DNA of 64,000 bases from Myxococcales bacterium (lineage in GTDB: Bacteria > Myxococcota_A > Polyangia > Polyangiales > Polyangiaceae). Of the stretch, positions 1 to 9,124 are shown piece after piece. The notes beneath the pieces were generated by a model. That model was not told the DNA's origin, did not search any database, and was given only the letters and a program-made list of their open reading frames with translations. How positions within the stretch are numbered: the stretch's first letter is position 1; the number at the start of each line of letters is the position of its first letter. The position numbers and the translations under genes were made by a program. The stretch lies in NCBI GenBank assembly GCA_947473045.1, contig CANJCO010000020.1, positions 1-64,000 of the forward strand, read 5' to 3'.

Positions 1-2
1 CG

Positions 3-914
3 GTCGCAGCTGCGAGCGTCGACGAAATCTCCGCGACACTCGAGGCGCGCCTGCGGCGAATGGCGTCGCTCGGCGTGGCAACCGTGGAGATCAAGAGCGG
101 CTACGGCTTGCTACCCCGCGAGGAAATCAAGCTGCTCACGGCCATCGCAGCGGCACGCGCGCGCGCCGACCTGCCGAGGGTTGAGGCAACCTATCTCGCG
201 CTGCACGCGATCCCGAAGAGTTGGACCCGAGGACGGGACCACTACGTCGCGAGCGCGGTTGCGCTCGTCGATGAGATTGCCGAGCGCGGGCTCGCGCGAT
301 TCGTCGATGCTTACGTCGATCCGCACGCGTTTTCGGTGCACGAAGCTCGAAAGCTCGGACAAGCTGCGTTGGCGCGCGGCCTGGGCGTGCGGCTGCACGC
401 GGGACAGTTCGGTGACATCGGCGGCGCCGAGCTGGCTGCGGAGCTTGGCGCGCTGAGCGTCGATCACCTTGAGCACGTCAGCGCGCGAGGCATCGAGGCG
501 CTCGCCGGCGCGGACGTCGCCGCTTGCTTGCTGCCCGTCGCCAGCTTCACGCTCGGACAGACCCCGCCGCCTGTAGCCGCGCTGCGCAAGGCGGGCGTTC
601 GTCTCGTCGTCGCAAGCGACGCAAATCCCGGGACCGCGCCCACCGAAAGCCTCCCACTAGCGATCGCGCTCGCGGTGCGCAACTACGGTCTCAGCCCAGC
701 CGAGGCGCTCATCGCCGCCACACGAAACGCGGCGGTTACGCTCCGCGGGCGCGCAACAGGCACCCTGCGCAATGGAGGCCCTGCCGACCTCACCTCCTGG
801 GACCTCCCACATGAGACCTGCATCGCCCAGCCGTGGGGCACCTCACGCGCCCGCCTCGTGCTGCGCGACGGGATCGCGATCGCGAACCTACAAATCCGCG
901 ATCGCCTCGCGTAG
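3..914 (+). CDS. hutI: Imidazolonepropionase, 3' part (5' end outside window)
   Basis: Hydrolyses 4-imidazolone-5-propanoate to N-formimidoyl-glutamate, the third step of histidine breakdown in the cytoplasm. The frame is open from base 3, so the start lies upstream; 303 residues are visible of a family that usually has about 400. Family motifs seen are EIKSGYG, the metal-site stretch LHAGQFGDIGG followed by SVDHLEHVS, and ASDANPGT, which corresponds to the SDxNPGT block of amidohydrolases of this family. The C-terminal tail is complete. Its last 27 bases overlap the 3' end of the convergent aminotransferase gene. No other hut gene is in view, so the rest of the pathway, if clustered, lies to the left. 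Confidence 0.93.
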   Translation, partial: VAAASVDEISATLEARLRRMASLGVATVEIKSGYGLLPREEIKLLTAIAAARARADLPRVEATYLALHAIPKSWTRGRDHYVASAVALVDEIAERGLARFVDAYVDPHAFSVHEARKLGQAALARGLGVRLHAGQFGDIGGAELAAELGALSVDHLEHVSARGIEALAGADVAACLLPVASFTLGQTPPPVAALRKAGVRLVVASDANPGTAPTESLPLAIALAVRNYGLSPAEALIAATRNAAVTLRGRATGTLRNGGPADLTSWDLPHETCIAQPWGTSRARLVLRDGIAIANLQIRDRLA

Positions 915-2063
915 GCGCGCAACGCCCTCAAGGACGCGCGGCAGCGGAGCCGAGGAGTAGCAGAGCCGGGCGCTCGTTGAGAACGCTTCGCCGAACGCCT
1001 CGCCGGGCGCGAGCAAAACGCCGCGAGCAACCGCCAGCTCGAGCAGGCGGCGAAGGGGCCTGCCGCCGAGCAGCTCAGAGAAATCCACGAACAAATAGAC
1101 GCCCCCTTCGGCCGGGCGGAAGCGTGCGCCGGAGCCCTCGAACGCGACAGACACGGAGTCGCGCGCCCGGAGGTAGTCGGCTCGCGCTTCGGCGACCCAC
1201 GCCTCGTCTCCGAGCGCTGCGAGCGCCGACCGCTGCATGAGCACCGGAACGTTGAACACCGAGTGGGTCGAGAGCTTCCGCATCGCAGACACGACGCCAG
1301 CGGGCGCGAGCACGTAGCCGACGCGCGCTCCGGCGAGCGCGTGGCTCTTCGAGAACGAAAACGCGCTGATCGTTCGCTCGGCCATGCCGTCCTCACGCGA
1401 CAGCGCATGGTGGTCGCTCGCGAAAGCATAGTCTGCGTAGACTTCATCGGCGATCACCCACAAGTCGTGCTTGACGGCGAGCCGGCCGATCGCGGCCAAA
1501 TCGCTGCGCGACAGCACGCGCCCGTCGGGGTTGTTGGGCGTAATCATGTAGATTGCACGCGTCTTCGGGGTGAGCGCACGCTCGAAGGCCTCGGCTGCAT
1601 CGGCGTCGCTTTCACGCCGGACCACTTCGATAACCCTCGCCCCGGTGCTGGCGACGATGCCGTGAGCGAGCGGCCAGTAGGGGGCGGCGAGCAAGGCGTC
1701 ATCGCCGGGCCCGAGCACAACGCGAGCGGCGCACGAGAGGGCGTGCGTGGCGCCGACCCCGAGCTGCACGTTTGCGGCGCCCGACATTCCGGCAAACCCC
1801 CTGCCCTTGCTCGCGGCGTAGACGCACAGCGCGTCACGAAGCTCGGCGAGTCCGACTGTGGCGCCGTAAGCGTAGAGGTCTTCGTCGCGCGCGCCGGCGA
1901 GCTGAGCCTCGTAGCGGGCGGCTGCCGGCGGAGCCCGATGCGTATCGCCGATGTGCAGAGGCACGAGATCGCCCCCACCCGCCCGGCGCGACGCGATCGC
2001 GGCCTCCAGCTCTGCGAACATCGACGGACGGATCGCGGTTACGGCAGCAGCGAGGGAGGGCAT
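888..2063 (-). CDS. Class I/II pyridoxal-phosphate aminotransferase
   Basis: A fold-type I PLP enzyme of 391 residues in the aspartate/aromatic aminotransferase superfamily. The PLP lysine lies in the block SFSKSHALAGARVGY, and the upstream blocks TPNNPDGRVLS and VIADEVYADY (the Asp and Tyr that contact the cofactor) are canonical. The ATG at 2063 was chosen because an upstream in-frame TTG adds only ten residues without family character. The amino-acid substrate cannot be read from the sequence. It overlaps the tail of hutI on the other strand. The importer genes follow upstream on the same strand after a short gap, so co-transcription is possible but not shown. Confidence 0.88.
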   Translation of the reverse strand: MPSLAAAVTAIRPSMFAELEAAIASRRAGGGDLVPLHIGDTHRAPPAAARYEAQLAGARDEDLYAYGATVGLAELRDALCVYAASKGRGFAGMSGAANVQLGVGATHALSCAARVVLGPGDDALLAAPYWPLAHGIVASTGARVIEVVRRESDADAAEAFERALTPKTRAIYMITPNNPDGRVLSRSDLAAIGRLAVKHDLWVIADEVYADYAFASDHHALSREDGMAERTISAFSFSKSHALAGARVGYVLAPAGVVSAMRKLSTHSVFNVPVLMQRSALAALGDEAWVAEARADYLRARDSVSVAFEGSGARFRPAEGGVYLFVDFSELLGGRPLRRLLELAVARGVLLAPGEAFGEAFSTSARLCYSSAPLPRVLEGVARLREAIADL

Positions 2064-2117
2064 TGCCTGCAAACGGTAGCAAGCGCCCGCCAAGCGCGCT
2101 GAACTTCGGCAGCAGGC

Positions 2118-3044
2118 TCAGTCGGGATGCCGTCCGAGCCCTGCGGGCGGGGCCGCGACCCACGCGCCTTTGCGCAGCGAAAGCGCCGCGAGGGCAAACA
2201 GCGTCGCCGCGTAAGGGAGCATGGCGACGACATCGTGCAAGGCGCGCGACTCGCCCTGGAGCGAGCCTTCGAGTGCGTCGAGTGCGGCGAACGCAACGCA
2301 CGCGAGCGCGGCGCGTCCGGGGCGCCATCCGGCGACGATGACCGCGGCAAGCGCGATGAAGCCCCGACCGCCGCTCATGCCTGACTGAAATTGGTGTTGT
2401 TCGAACGACAGCGCAGCGCCGCCGAGGCCGGCGAGCGCACCGCCAAGGCAGACCGCGGCGACGCGCGTTCGATCGACATCGACGCCAGCGCTCGCGGCGG
2501 CGAAGGGTGACTCTCCGCACGCCCGCAAGCGCAGCCCGAAACGCGTGCGCGCCAGCACGAACATGACGGCGATCGACGCAGCGACAGAGGCGATAAACAG
2601 GGGGCTCGCGACTGCGCGCACGAGCATCGCCCCACCGCCTGCGCCGGTCGCGCCGAAGCGAAAGCCCTCGATCGACGGAGAGTTGGAGCTCGAGTCGTAG
2701 AGCGCACGAAGCACGACGCGCGTGCCGCCGGCAGCGGCGAGATTGAGCGCGATGCCACTGACGATCGCGTCGATGCGGCCCTTGACGACGAGCAGCGCGT
2801 GAAGCATCCCGATCGCGCCGCCGGCGACCGCGCCGCCCAGCACGCCGAGCAAGGCGCTACCTGTCGCGTGCGCGACCGCGACCGCGGCGAGCGCTCCAGA
2901 GAGGAGCGTGCCTTCGAGCGCGATATTGACCACGCCGCTCCGCTCGCTCACGACCCCGCCTTGCGCCGCACAGATGTAGGGCACGCTCGCGCCGAGCGTC
3001 TGCGCGAGCATCGAAGCGGAGAAAATCGCCGCGAGCGCGCTCAC
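2118..3044 (-). CDS. ABC transporter permease, nucleoside/BMP-type importer (YufQ-like)
   Basis: One of two inner-membrane permeases of a carbohydrate-uptake-2 type importer; family members near the BmpA/NupPQ group carry purine nucleosides. The 308-residue product is almost entirely hydrophobic segments, with the family-typical N-terminal stretch SERSGVVNIALEGTLL. It starts with GTG and overlaps the stop of the neighbouring permease gene by four bases (GTGA), so the two are translationally coupled. The third member of the operon is the ATPase at 4108-5571. No substrate-binding lipoprotein of the BMP family is encoded alongside, so specificity is inferred from permease type only. Confidence 0.87.
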   Translation of the reverse strand: MSALAAIFSASMLAQTLGASVPYICAAQGGVVSERSGVVNIALEGTLLSGALAAVAVAHATGSALLGVLGGAVAGGAIGMLHALLVVKGRIDAIVSGIALNLAAAGGTRVVLRALYDSSSNSPSIEGFRFGATGAGGGAMLVRAVASPLFIASVAASIAVMFVLARTRFGLRLRACGESPFAAASAGVDVDRTRVAAVCLGGALAGLGGAALSFEQHQFQSGMSGGRGFIALAAVIVAGWRPGRAALACVAFAALDALEGSLQGESRALHDVVAMLPYAATLFALAALSLRKGAWVAAPPAGLGRHPD

Positions 3045-4111
3045 GGTTGCGCCTTCGCCGCAGCCGCAGGCCGAGGCATGCGTGCCATGAAGGCCCTCAC
3101 GCGCGCGTCGCCGAGAGCGACCGCGACGATGACGACCGCCTGAACGACCTGCATCGACTCGCGGGGAATGTGAGCGTTGAGCGCGAGGCCTCCCTGATCG
3201 AGCGTACCGAAGAGAAGCGCCGCCAGGATGAGCCCCGACGTGCGGCCGCGGCCGAGAAGCGCGACCGCCAGTCCGGTGAAGCCGGCGCCCGCGCCGAGCC
3301 CGCCCTCATAGTATCCCTTGTAGCCCATCACGGTCGCTGCGCTGGCGAGACCGGCGACGGCGCCCGAGACGATCAGCGCCTCCGCGAGGCGCCGCGGAAC
3401 GGAGATCTTCTCGGCGGCGCAGGCGACAGGGTTCAGCCCGACGAGCCACTGCTCGCGACCCGCGCGGCTGCGGGGCCAGAGCACCGTCGCCAGAAGCAGG
3501 ACCACGAGGGCCACGAAGACCGAGGTGTTCGCCGCGCTACCGCGGAGGCTCGGCAAAAACGCCTCGAGGCGCGGGAGGCGCGCGCCTTTCGCGATGTCAG
3601 CGGAGCGAACGGTGCCCTTCTCGGCGAGACCGAGCCCGAGCGCGACGCCTACGAGCGCGTCGGCAATGCGGTTGGTCATAATCGTGGAGATCACCTCGTG
3701 CGCGCCGAGCTTCGCGCGCAGAAGCGCCGGAACGGCGGCCCAAAGTGCCCCGGCGATTGCAGCGCAGCCGAGCATGAGAGGAACAGCCAGCAGCGCAGGG
3801 GTAGACGCCCCGAGCGAAGCGCCCACGGCGGCGATGACGAGACTCGCGATCGTCATCTGCCCCTCTGCGCCGATGTTGAAGAGCCCCGCGCGCAGCCCGA
3901 TGTGCACCGCGATTCCGCAGAACAGGATGGGCGTCGCCTTGAAGATCACCTGCCCCGCTCCGTACGCCGTTCCCCATGTTCCGCCAACGAGCAGCCCGGC
4001 CATCTCGCGGGGCGACTCACCGTGCAGCCACACGATCACGGCGAAGGCGAGCCACCCGGCGGCGAGGCCCGTCACGACGCTGAGCGCCTCGGCCTCGTGT
4101 TCGCGCTTCAT
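3041..4111 (-). CDS. ABC transporter permease, nucleoside/BMP-type importer (YufP-like)
   Basis: The second membrane subunit of the importer, 356 residues with about ten hydrophobic segments. The block GLRAGLFNIGAEGQMTIA is the hallmark of this permease family, and the loop KLGAHEVISTIMTNRIAD matches the coupling-helix region that docks on the ATPase. The ATG at 4111 overlaps the ATPase stop codon (ATGA), and its own stop overlaps the start of the next permease. All three genes therefore form a tight operon read right to left. Purine nucleosides are the likely cargo from family knowledge; nothing in this stretch proves it. Confidence 0.88.
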   Translation of the reverse strand: MKREHEAEALSVVTGLAAGWLAFAVIVWLHGESPREMAGLLVGGTWGTAYGAGQVIFKATPILFCGIAVHIGLRAGLFNIGAEGQMTIASLVIAAVGASLGASTPALLAVPLMLGCAAIAGALWAAVPALLRAKLGAHEVISTIMTNRIADALVGVALGLGLAEKGTVRSADIAKGARLPRLEAFLPSLRGSAANTSVFVALVVLLLATVLWPRSRAGREQWLVGLNPVACAAEKISVPRRLAEALIVSGAVAGLASAATVMGYKGYYEGGLGAGAGFTGLAVALLGRGRTSGLILAALLFGTLDQGGLALNAHIPRESMQVVQAVVIVAVALGDARVRAFMARMPRPAAAAKAQP

Positions 4112-5571
4112 GCGGCCCCTTCTTCGCCGAGCATGAGCTCACCGAGTCGCTCGTTCGTGGCGCCGGGATCGACTTGCTGGGCGATGCGGCCGCGCACCAT
4201 CACGGCAATGCGATCGGAGAGCGCGCGCAGCTCGTGCAGATCGGAACTGATGACAAGCACGCCCACGCCTCGCGAAGCGGCCGCCCGAATGCGCTCGTGA
4301 ATGAGACGTGCAGCGCCGATGTCGACCCCGCGCGTCGGGTGCGCGGCCACCAGAAGCTTCGCCCGATCGCCGGTGCGCGCGAGGGCGCGCGCGACGACGA
4401 CTTTCTGTTGATTGCCGCCGGAGAGGCCGCGAGCGAGCAACGACGGATCGCCTGGTTCGACCGCTCCGAGGGTCAACCTCGCGTGCGCTGTCGCTCGAAG
4501 CGCAGACGCATCGAGGACGCCGAATCGGCTCAGCGCGGCGTGCTCGCCGAGCACAAGGTTGTCTGCTACCGGAGCGTCGAGCACGAGCCCCTCCTGATGG
4601 CGATCTTCGTGCACCACGCTGGCGGCGGCGACGTCGACGCGCCCTGAATCCGCGTGCTCGAGGCCGGCGATCAGTCGCGTCAGCTCGCGCTGGCCGTTCC
4701 CTTCGACGCCCGCGACGCCCACGATTTCACCGGCGTGCACCTTCAAGGTCAGGCCGCGCAGCGCGCGCCCGAGTCGCACGTCGTCCAGATCGAGCACGAC
4801 CGTCCCGCACGCGCGCGGAGGCGCGGCGGGCTGCGCCGGAGCGTCTTCCCCCATAACCGCCGCGGCTAGCGCGCGAAGCTCGCGCTCCGCGTCGTCGTGG
4901 TCAACATCGCGCGACAGCACGAGCTGACCGTGGCGCATGACCCGCACGGTCTGCGCGTGCGCGACCACTTCATCGAGCTTGTGTGTCACGACGATAACGG
5001 TGCGGCCGGCCGCCACCAGACGCGCGAGCATCTCGTACAGGGCGTCGGCCTCGCGCGGCACAAGCACGGCGGTCGGCTCGTCGAGCACGACGACCCGCGC
5101 GCCTTTGTAGACCACGCGCGCGATTTCGAGGCGCTGCCGGTCACCGATGCCCAGCTCGCGGACCCGCGCCGCAGGGTCGAGCGTCACGCCGAGCTCCCGG
5201 GTGACCTCCGCCAGCCGCCGGCGCGCCTCCGCCTCGTCGAGCAGGCCGCCGCGAAGAGGCTCCGCGCCAAGCATCACGTTTTCGAGCACGGTCATCGCCT
5301 CGACGAGCGCGAAGTGCTGCTGCACCATCCCGATGCCCCGCGCGATGGCGGCGCGCGGCGTGTGGGGCGACAGCGGCTGGCCATCGATCGCAACCGAGCC
5401 CGCGTCAGGCGCGACCAGCCCACAGGCGAGCTTCAGGAGCGTGCTCTTGCCCGCGCCGTTCTCGCCGATCACAGCGTGCAGCCGCCCGCTCTCGAAGCAC
5501 GTCGAGACAGCGTCTACGGCAAGCGTCGCCCCGTATCGCCTGGTGACTGCGCGGGTCGCGAGGACATCCAC
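4108..5571 (-). CDS. ABC transporter ATP-binding protein with two ATPase domains (YufO/RbsA-like)
   Basis: A duplicated ATPase of 487 residues that powers the two adjacent permeases. The first domain has the Walker A GENGAGKSTLLKL, Q-loop MVQQHFALVEAMTVLENV and Walker B VVVLDEPTAVL. The second has the degenerate P-loop GVEGNGQRELTRL, an intact signature LSGGNQQKVVVARAL and the block AHPTRGVDIGA, as usual for RbsA/YufO proteins. The GTG at 5571 was taken as start. A longer frame reaching 5805 would run through the lipoprotein gene upstream and adds low-complexity residues with no homology character. The start lies 13 bases after the stop of that lipoprotein gene, so the two may be co-transcribed. 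Confidence 0.87.
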   Translation of the reverse strand: MDVLATRAVTRRYGATLAVDAVSTCFESGRLHAVIGENGAGKSTLLKLACGLVAPDAGSVAIDGQPLSPHTPRAAIARGIGMVQQHFALVEAMTVLENVMLGAEPLRGGLLDEAEARRRLAEVTRELGVTLDPAARVRELGIGDRQRLEIARVVYKGARVVVLDEPTAVLVPREADALYEMLARLVAAGRTVIVVTHKLDEVVAHAQTVRVMRHGQLVLSRDVDHDDAERELRALAAAVMGEDAPAQPAAPPRACGTVVLDLDDVRLGRALRGLTLKVHAGEIVGVAGVEGNGQRELTRLIAGLEHADSGRVDVAAASVVHEDRHQEGLVLDAPVADNLVLGEHAALSRFGVLDASALRATAHARLTLGAVEPGDPSLLARGLSGGNQQKVVVARALARTGDRAKLLVAAHPTRGVDIGAARLIHERIRAAASRGVGVLVISSDLHELRALSDRIAVMVRGRIAQQVDPGATNERLGELMLGEEGAA

Positions 5572-5584
5572 CGCTCGAACGTTA

Positions 5585-6463
5585 TCACTGCAAGCGCGCT
5601 CGACGGCTGGTGAACGACATGCCGCCGCGATCGTCGCGCACGACGAACCAAAGCAGAACCGGGCGGGCCGCATCGCGCTTGTCGAGCGCGAGCACCGTGA
5701 GCAGCGTTCCGTCGGCGTCGGGACGCTGGAAGTCGTCGCGCAGTTGACCCTGCGAAGTGAAGAAGAATCCGACGAGATCTTCGGTTTGTCCGAAGTATTG
5801 CTCAAAGCTCGCCGCCGCCACGTCGAGCTGCAGGGCGTGCTGCCCCTCGGCGCCGCAGTCGGCCACTGAAGCCGCGTCGCACGATCGGAGCGCCCGCACT
5901 TCGTCTGCCGGCCAGATCACCCCGTCGACGCGCAAGCGCGCGAGCAGCGGGTTGTGGTTTCGGAGCCCTCGCACGACGGTGACGCGCTTTTCGCCCCAGA
6001 CGAAGCCGCTGCGCCCCACGTCCGCTCCGGCGCTATTTTGACAGCGCACCGGCGACAGCGGCGTGCGCTGCGCCGTGATCGTGCCGGCGCAGGCCGCGAA
6101 CACGACGCCAACGGAGCCGACAGGCGCCTCGGGGGGGACAGCGTCGAGCGCGCTGTCGGGAACCGTAAAGCCGAAAGACTCTCCGCTCGTTTGAAACGAA
6201 ATAACCGAGTCGGCACAAGCGCCGATTTCGGCGCTCCCCGGATTCACGCACAGCCCCCAGGCGATCTGCACGGGTCGCCCGTCACCGTTCGGATCGGCCA
6301 GGAGCATTTCGAGGTGCACCGATTCGCCAGGCTCGGCAAACGGCTTGTCGGCCGATACGGCGAGCACCCGCAGCGTATTGACCAAGCTCGGCGGATCGTA
6401 GCTGCTCGCCACGCAACCGCCCGCAAAAATAGCCAAAAACGCGCTCGATCGCCGCAAACTCAC
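5585..6463 (-). CDS. Lipoprotein of unknown function linked to a TonB receptor
   Basis: A 292-residue protein with a short basic N-terminus, a hydrophobic stretch and a lipobox-like FAGGC (Cys17), so it is probably an outer-membrane or periplasmic lipoprotein. No enzyme motif was recognised; the body is beta-rich with several cysteines (Cys-rich loops around residues 70-140). The GTG start overlaps the stop of the TonB receptor gene by four bases (GTGA), which implies coupled translation and a joint role. By analogy with SusD-like or surface partner lipoproteins it could assist ligand capture, but it has no SusD features. It is not a BMP-type solute-binding protein, although it lies just upstream of the importer genes. 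Confidence 0.75.
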   Translation of the reverse strand: MSLRRSSAFLAIFAGGCVASSYDPPSLVNTLRVLAVSADKPFAEPGESVHLEMLLADPNGDGRPVQIAWGLCVNPGSAEIGACADSVISFQTSGESFGFTVPDSALDAVPPEAPVGSVGVVFAACAGTITAQRTPLSPVRCQNSAGADVGRSGFVWGEKRVTVVRGLRNHNPLLARLRVDGVIWPADEVRALRSCDAASVADCGAEGQHALQLDVAAASFEQYFGQTEDLVGFFFTSQGQLRDDFQRPDADGTLLTVLALDKRDAARPVLLWFVVRDDRGGMSFTSRRARLQ

Positions 6464-8802
6464 AGCTCACCCCGCAGACCAAAATTCGGCAAAATAGGCA
6501 GTCCCTTTACCGGTATCGACACCGAGTCGTCGTAGGTTGTCGCATATCCTTCTACGTTGCGACGATTGGTGGCGTTCATGACATCGAGATAGGCGCTCAC
6601 GTTTGCGCCGCGTCCGAGACGCCATTTTTTCTCGACGCGAACGTCCATTGAAAAGAACGCTGGCATCCGCGCAGACAGCACCGGCCGCTGTTCGACGGGC
6701 GAATAGTCGCCCGCGTCCGCGTCGAACGCACCTCCCAGAACGGGCGTAAATGGGTTACCGGTGACGTAGCGCACGCGGGCGCCGATCTCCCACCCCGCCC
6801 CGAGGCGGTAGCTGGCGAGGGCCGACAGCACGTGCGTCTGGTCGTAGGTGAAGGTGGCCAGCGGCAGCTCCGGCAACGCGCGCCGCTCGCTGCGCGAGAC
6901 AGTATAGGCCAGCCACCCCATGAGACTGGCATCCGCCCTGTATTTCAGCAAAAGCTCGGTGCCGTACGCGAATCCGTCGCCCTCGTTTCCATAACGGAAT
7001 CCGCTCGCAGCCGCGCCGTCGGGCCTCCGCGACACGAGGTCGTACAAGCGCTTGTAAAACGGTTCGATCGACAGCTCGACGCGGTGCGCGAGCTCTACTT
7101 CGACGCCCATCGACACCTGTCCGCTGCGCGCGAGGTGAAGGCCAGGCGTGCCGAACTGCGGATCGTTTTCGTAGACTTGCGGCTGCTGCGAATAAAGCCC
7201 CGCAGAGGCCTTGAGCGACAGCTTCGGATCTGCGGACGCGAGGTAACGCGCGGTGGCACGAGGCTGAGCGGCGATGATCGGCACGTCGCTGAAGGACTCT
7301 GCGCGAAGCCCGATGATGAGCTGCAGCGCCGAGGAGGGACGCGCGTCGAGGCTGGCAAATGCGGCGGGATTGACGAAGCCCCAGGTGCGCTGTTGTTCGA
7401 GGCGCTTGCGACCGAACAGCGGCCCGGTGTCGGGCTCGCCGTCGGCGGGGACCGCAGGGAAGCTGAGCCCCAGCTCGTAGCTTCCGCCCTCGACGTCGAG
7501 GCCCGTGAGGAGGCGCAGGCGACGGCTGAGCGGAACGTCGAGCTGCGCTCTGGCCGCGGCGCGGTAGACATCGTTGTGTCCGTCGAGCAAGCGACCGAGG
7601 CTGATAGAGACTGCGTCGTGTCCGAGCGACGCCTGCGCGAGCCAGCGCGCACCGCTCTGCAGCTTGCCGTCTGCGCGCACCGAGCCGCGCCAAAACACCG
7701 TCGCGTTTTGGAGCTCGCCGGTGAAGCCGGGATCGGTCCCCGACGACGGCGGCAGGATGACCGCCAGCCGATCATCCGAGCCGAGGAACGTGGCGCGGAG
7801 CTTGGCGTGAGCGCCCAGGTCGCGCTCGATCATGGCCTGATAGTCGTAATAGACAGGCGCGGCCGTTACGCCGAGCGCGAGTTTGTCGGCCACCAGCGGA
7901 AACCACGCGTCGATGTAGCTGCGCCGCGCGGCGACGAGGACGCGCGTGTGCGGGTCGAGCGCTGTTTCGACGAGCGCGCGGGCATCGAGCAAGTCGACCT
8001 TCGCCACCGCGTGGGTGCCTTCGCGGGTCGGGCTTCGCAACCCGAGATCGATCACTCCACCGATGCCTCGCCCGAAGGAGACGTCATAGTTGCCAGGGTA
8101 GATGTCGAGTCGCTCGACGAGCTCAGTCGGGACGATCGCCGACAGGCCGCCGAAATGAAACGCCAGCGGCACGCTCGCTCCGTCGATGAAGACTTGCGAG
8201 TCCTGCGGCGATGAGCCGCGCAGGATGATCAGACCGCTGAACGCAGGCGCGCGCGCGACTCCGGGCAGCGCCTCGACGGTGCGAATCGCATCGCCTCCGG
8301 TGCCCGGAATCGTCTCGATTTCGCGGTGATCGAGGGTGCGACGCGTTGGGCTCTGCGTGGCCTTGTCGCCGGCGACGTGCACGACCTCGGGATCTGCGAC
8401 CGGGGCGACCGGCGCCGGGAGGATCGGCGCAGCCGGGGGCTCGCGCGGCAGCGGAGTCGCGGGCGCACGCGGGGGGCACGCGAGCGCGATCCTGAGCTTG
8501 ATTCGGCTCCGGATCGCCTTGCCATCGCGCGTCGCCGGACGGAGCCGGTAGCGGCGCGCCGCGTCGAGCGCCACCTCGTCGAGCGCATCGCGGCCCGCCG
8601 CGACGAGGGTCGCGTCGGTGACGAGCCCGCTGGCGTCGACCGTCACAATCACGTCGGCGTCGCGCGCGCTCCCCTCGCAGTCGGCCGCGTAAACGGGCCC
8701 CGCCGCAGTCTCGATGACGGGCGGTGTTATGGCGTCGGCGCTCGCCGTCCCGGCGGCGACAACCACCGTCGCGGCCAGAGCGTAGGCGAGGCAGGTGCGC
8801 AC
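6460..8802 (-). CDS. TonB-dependent outer-membrane receptor with N-terminal TonB-C-like domain
   Basis: An outer-membrane beta-barrel receptor of 780 residues. A signal peptide (about residues 1-20) is followed by a module of about 85 residues resembling the C-terminal domain of TonB, with blocks VIVTVDASGLVTDATLV and ALDAARRYRLRPATRDGK. A Pro/Ala-rich linker comes next, then a plug domain with IETIPGTGGDAIRTVEALPGV and ILRGSSPQDSQVFIDG, then the barrel, ending in the aromatic-rich strand pattern. The GTG at 8802 was chosen because it begins directly at the signal peptide; residues of the longer frame before it are not protein-like. Its downstream partner is the lipoprotein at 5585. The ligand is unknown. 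Confidence 0.85.
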   Translation of the reverse strand: MRTCLAYALAATVVVAAGTASADAITPPVIETAAGPVYAADCEGSARDADVIVTVDASGLVTDATLVAAGRDALDEVALDAARRYRLRPATRDGKAIRSRIKLRIALACPPRAPATPLPREPPAAPILPAPVAPVADPEVVHVAGDKATQSPTRRTLDHREIETIPGTGGDAIRTVEALPGVARAPAFSGLIILRGSSPQDSQVFIDGASVPLAFHFGGLSAIVPTELVERLDIYPGNYDVSFGRGIGGVIDLGLRSPTREGTHAVAKVDLLDARALVETALDPHTRVLVAARRSYIDAWFPLVADKLALGVTAAPVYYDYQAMIERDLGAHAKLRATFLGSDDRLAVILPPSSGTDPGFTGELQNATVFWRGSVRADGKLQSGARWLAQASLGHDAVSISLGRLLDGHNDVYRAAARAQLDVPLSRRLRLLTGLDVEGGSYELGLSFPAVPADGEPDTGPLFGRKRLEQQRTWGFVNPAAFASLDARPSSALQLIIGLRAESFSDVPIIAAQPRATARYLASADPKLSLKASAGLYSQQPQVYENDPQFGTPGLHLARSGQVSMGVEVELAHRVELSIEPFYKRLYDLVSRRPDGAAASGFRYGNEGDGFAYGTELLLKYRADASLMGWLAYTVSRSERRALPELPLATFTYDQTHVLSALASYRLGAGWEIGARVRYVTGNPFTPVLGGAFDADAGDYSPVEQRPVLSARMPAFFSMDVRVEKKWRLGRGANVSAYLDVMNATNRRNVEGYATTYDDSVSIPVKGLPILPNFGLRGEL

Positions 8803-8889
8803 GACGCAAGCCGCTGTAGGCGAAGTGGGCGCCGATGCAAAGCCACGGCAGGCTCGCGCGCGCCGCTGGGGTGCACTAACCTGCCCCGC

Positions 8890-9096
8890 GTGGCTGACCC
8901 GACGACGCACAAACACTTCCTCGAATACCGCGAGCGCTACGTTTACTTCGGGCGCAACAACACGCCGCGCTTCGACTACGACACGTTCGAGGCGCTGCAC
9001 AAAGAGCACGTCGCGCTCGCAGCCAGAGGACGCGCGCGCGACGACGAGGAAGAAGCCCGCTTCGAAGAGCTGGCCGAGGCGCTCTTTCGCGATTGA
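8890..9096 (+). CDS. Small acidic protein of unknown function (68 aa)
   Basis: An open frame from a GTG at 8890 encodes 68 residues, beginning VADPTTHKHFLEYRERYVYF and ending in an acidic, probably helical tail rich in Glu, Asp and Ala. There is no signal peptide or membrane segment. Amino-acid use is protein-like, with many Tyr, Phe, His and Asn in the first 35 residues, which is unusual for a chance frame in DNA this GC-rich. It sits alone between the divergent TonB receptor and the convergent ddl gene. I do not recognise the family and infer no function. Confidence 0.6.
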   Translation: MADPTTHKHFLEYRERYVYFGRNNTPRFDYDTFEALHKEHVALAARGRARDDEEEARFEELAEALFRD

Positions 9097-9124
9097 TGCG
9101 CCGCGATTGAGCCGCCGCGGTTGA

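Noticed and set aside
3047-4300. 417-residue plus-strand frame opposite the importer permease
   Set aside because: Very rich in Arg, Glu and His with no domain pattern; the permease operon on the other strand is well supported.
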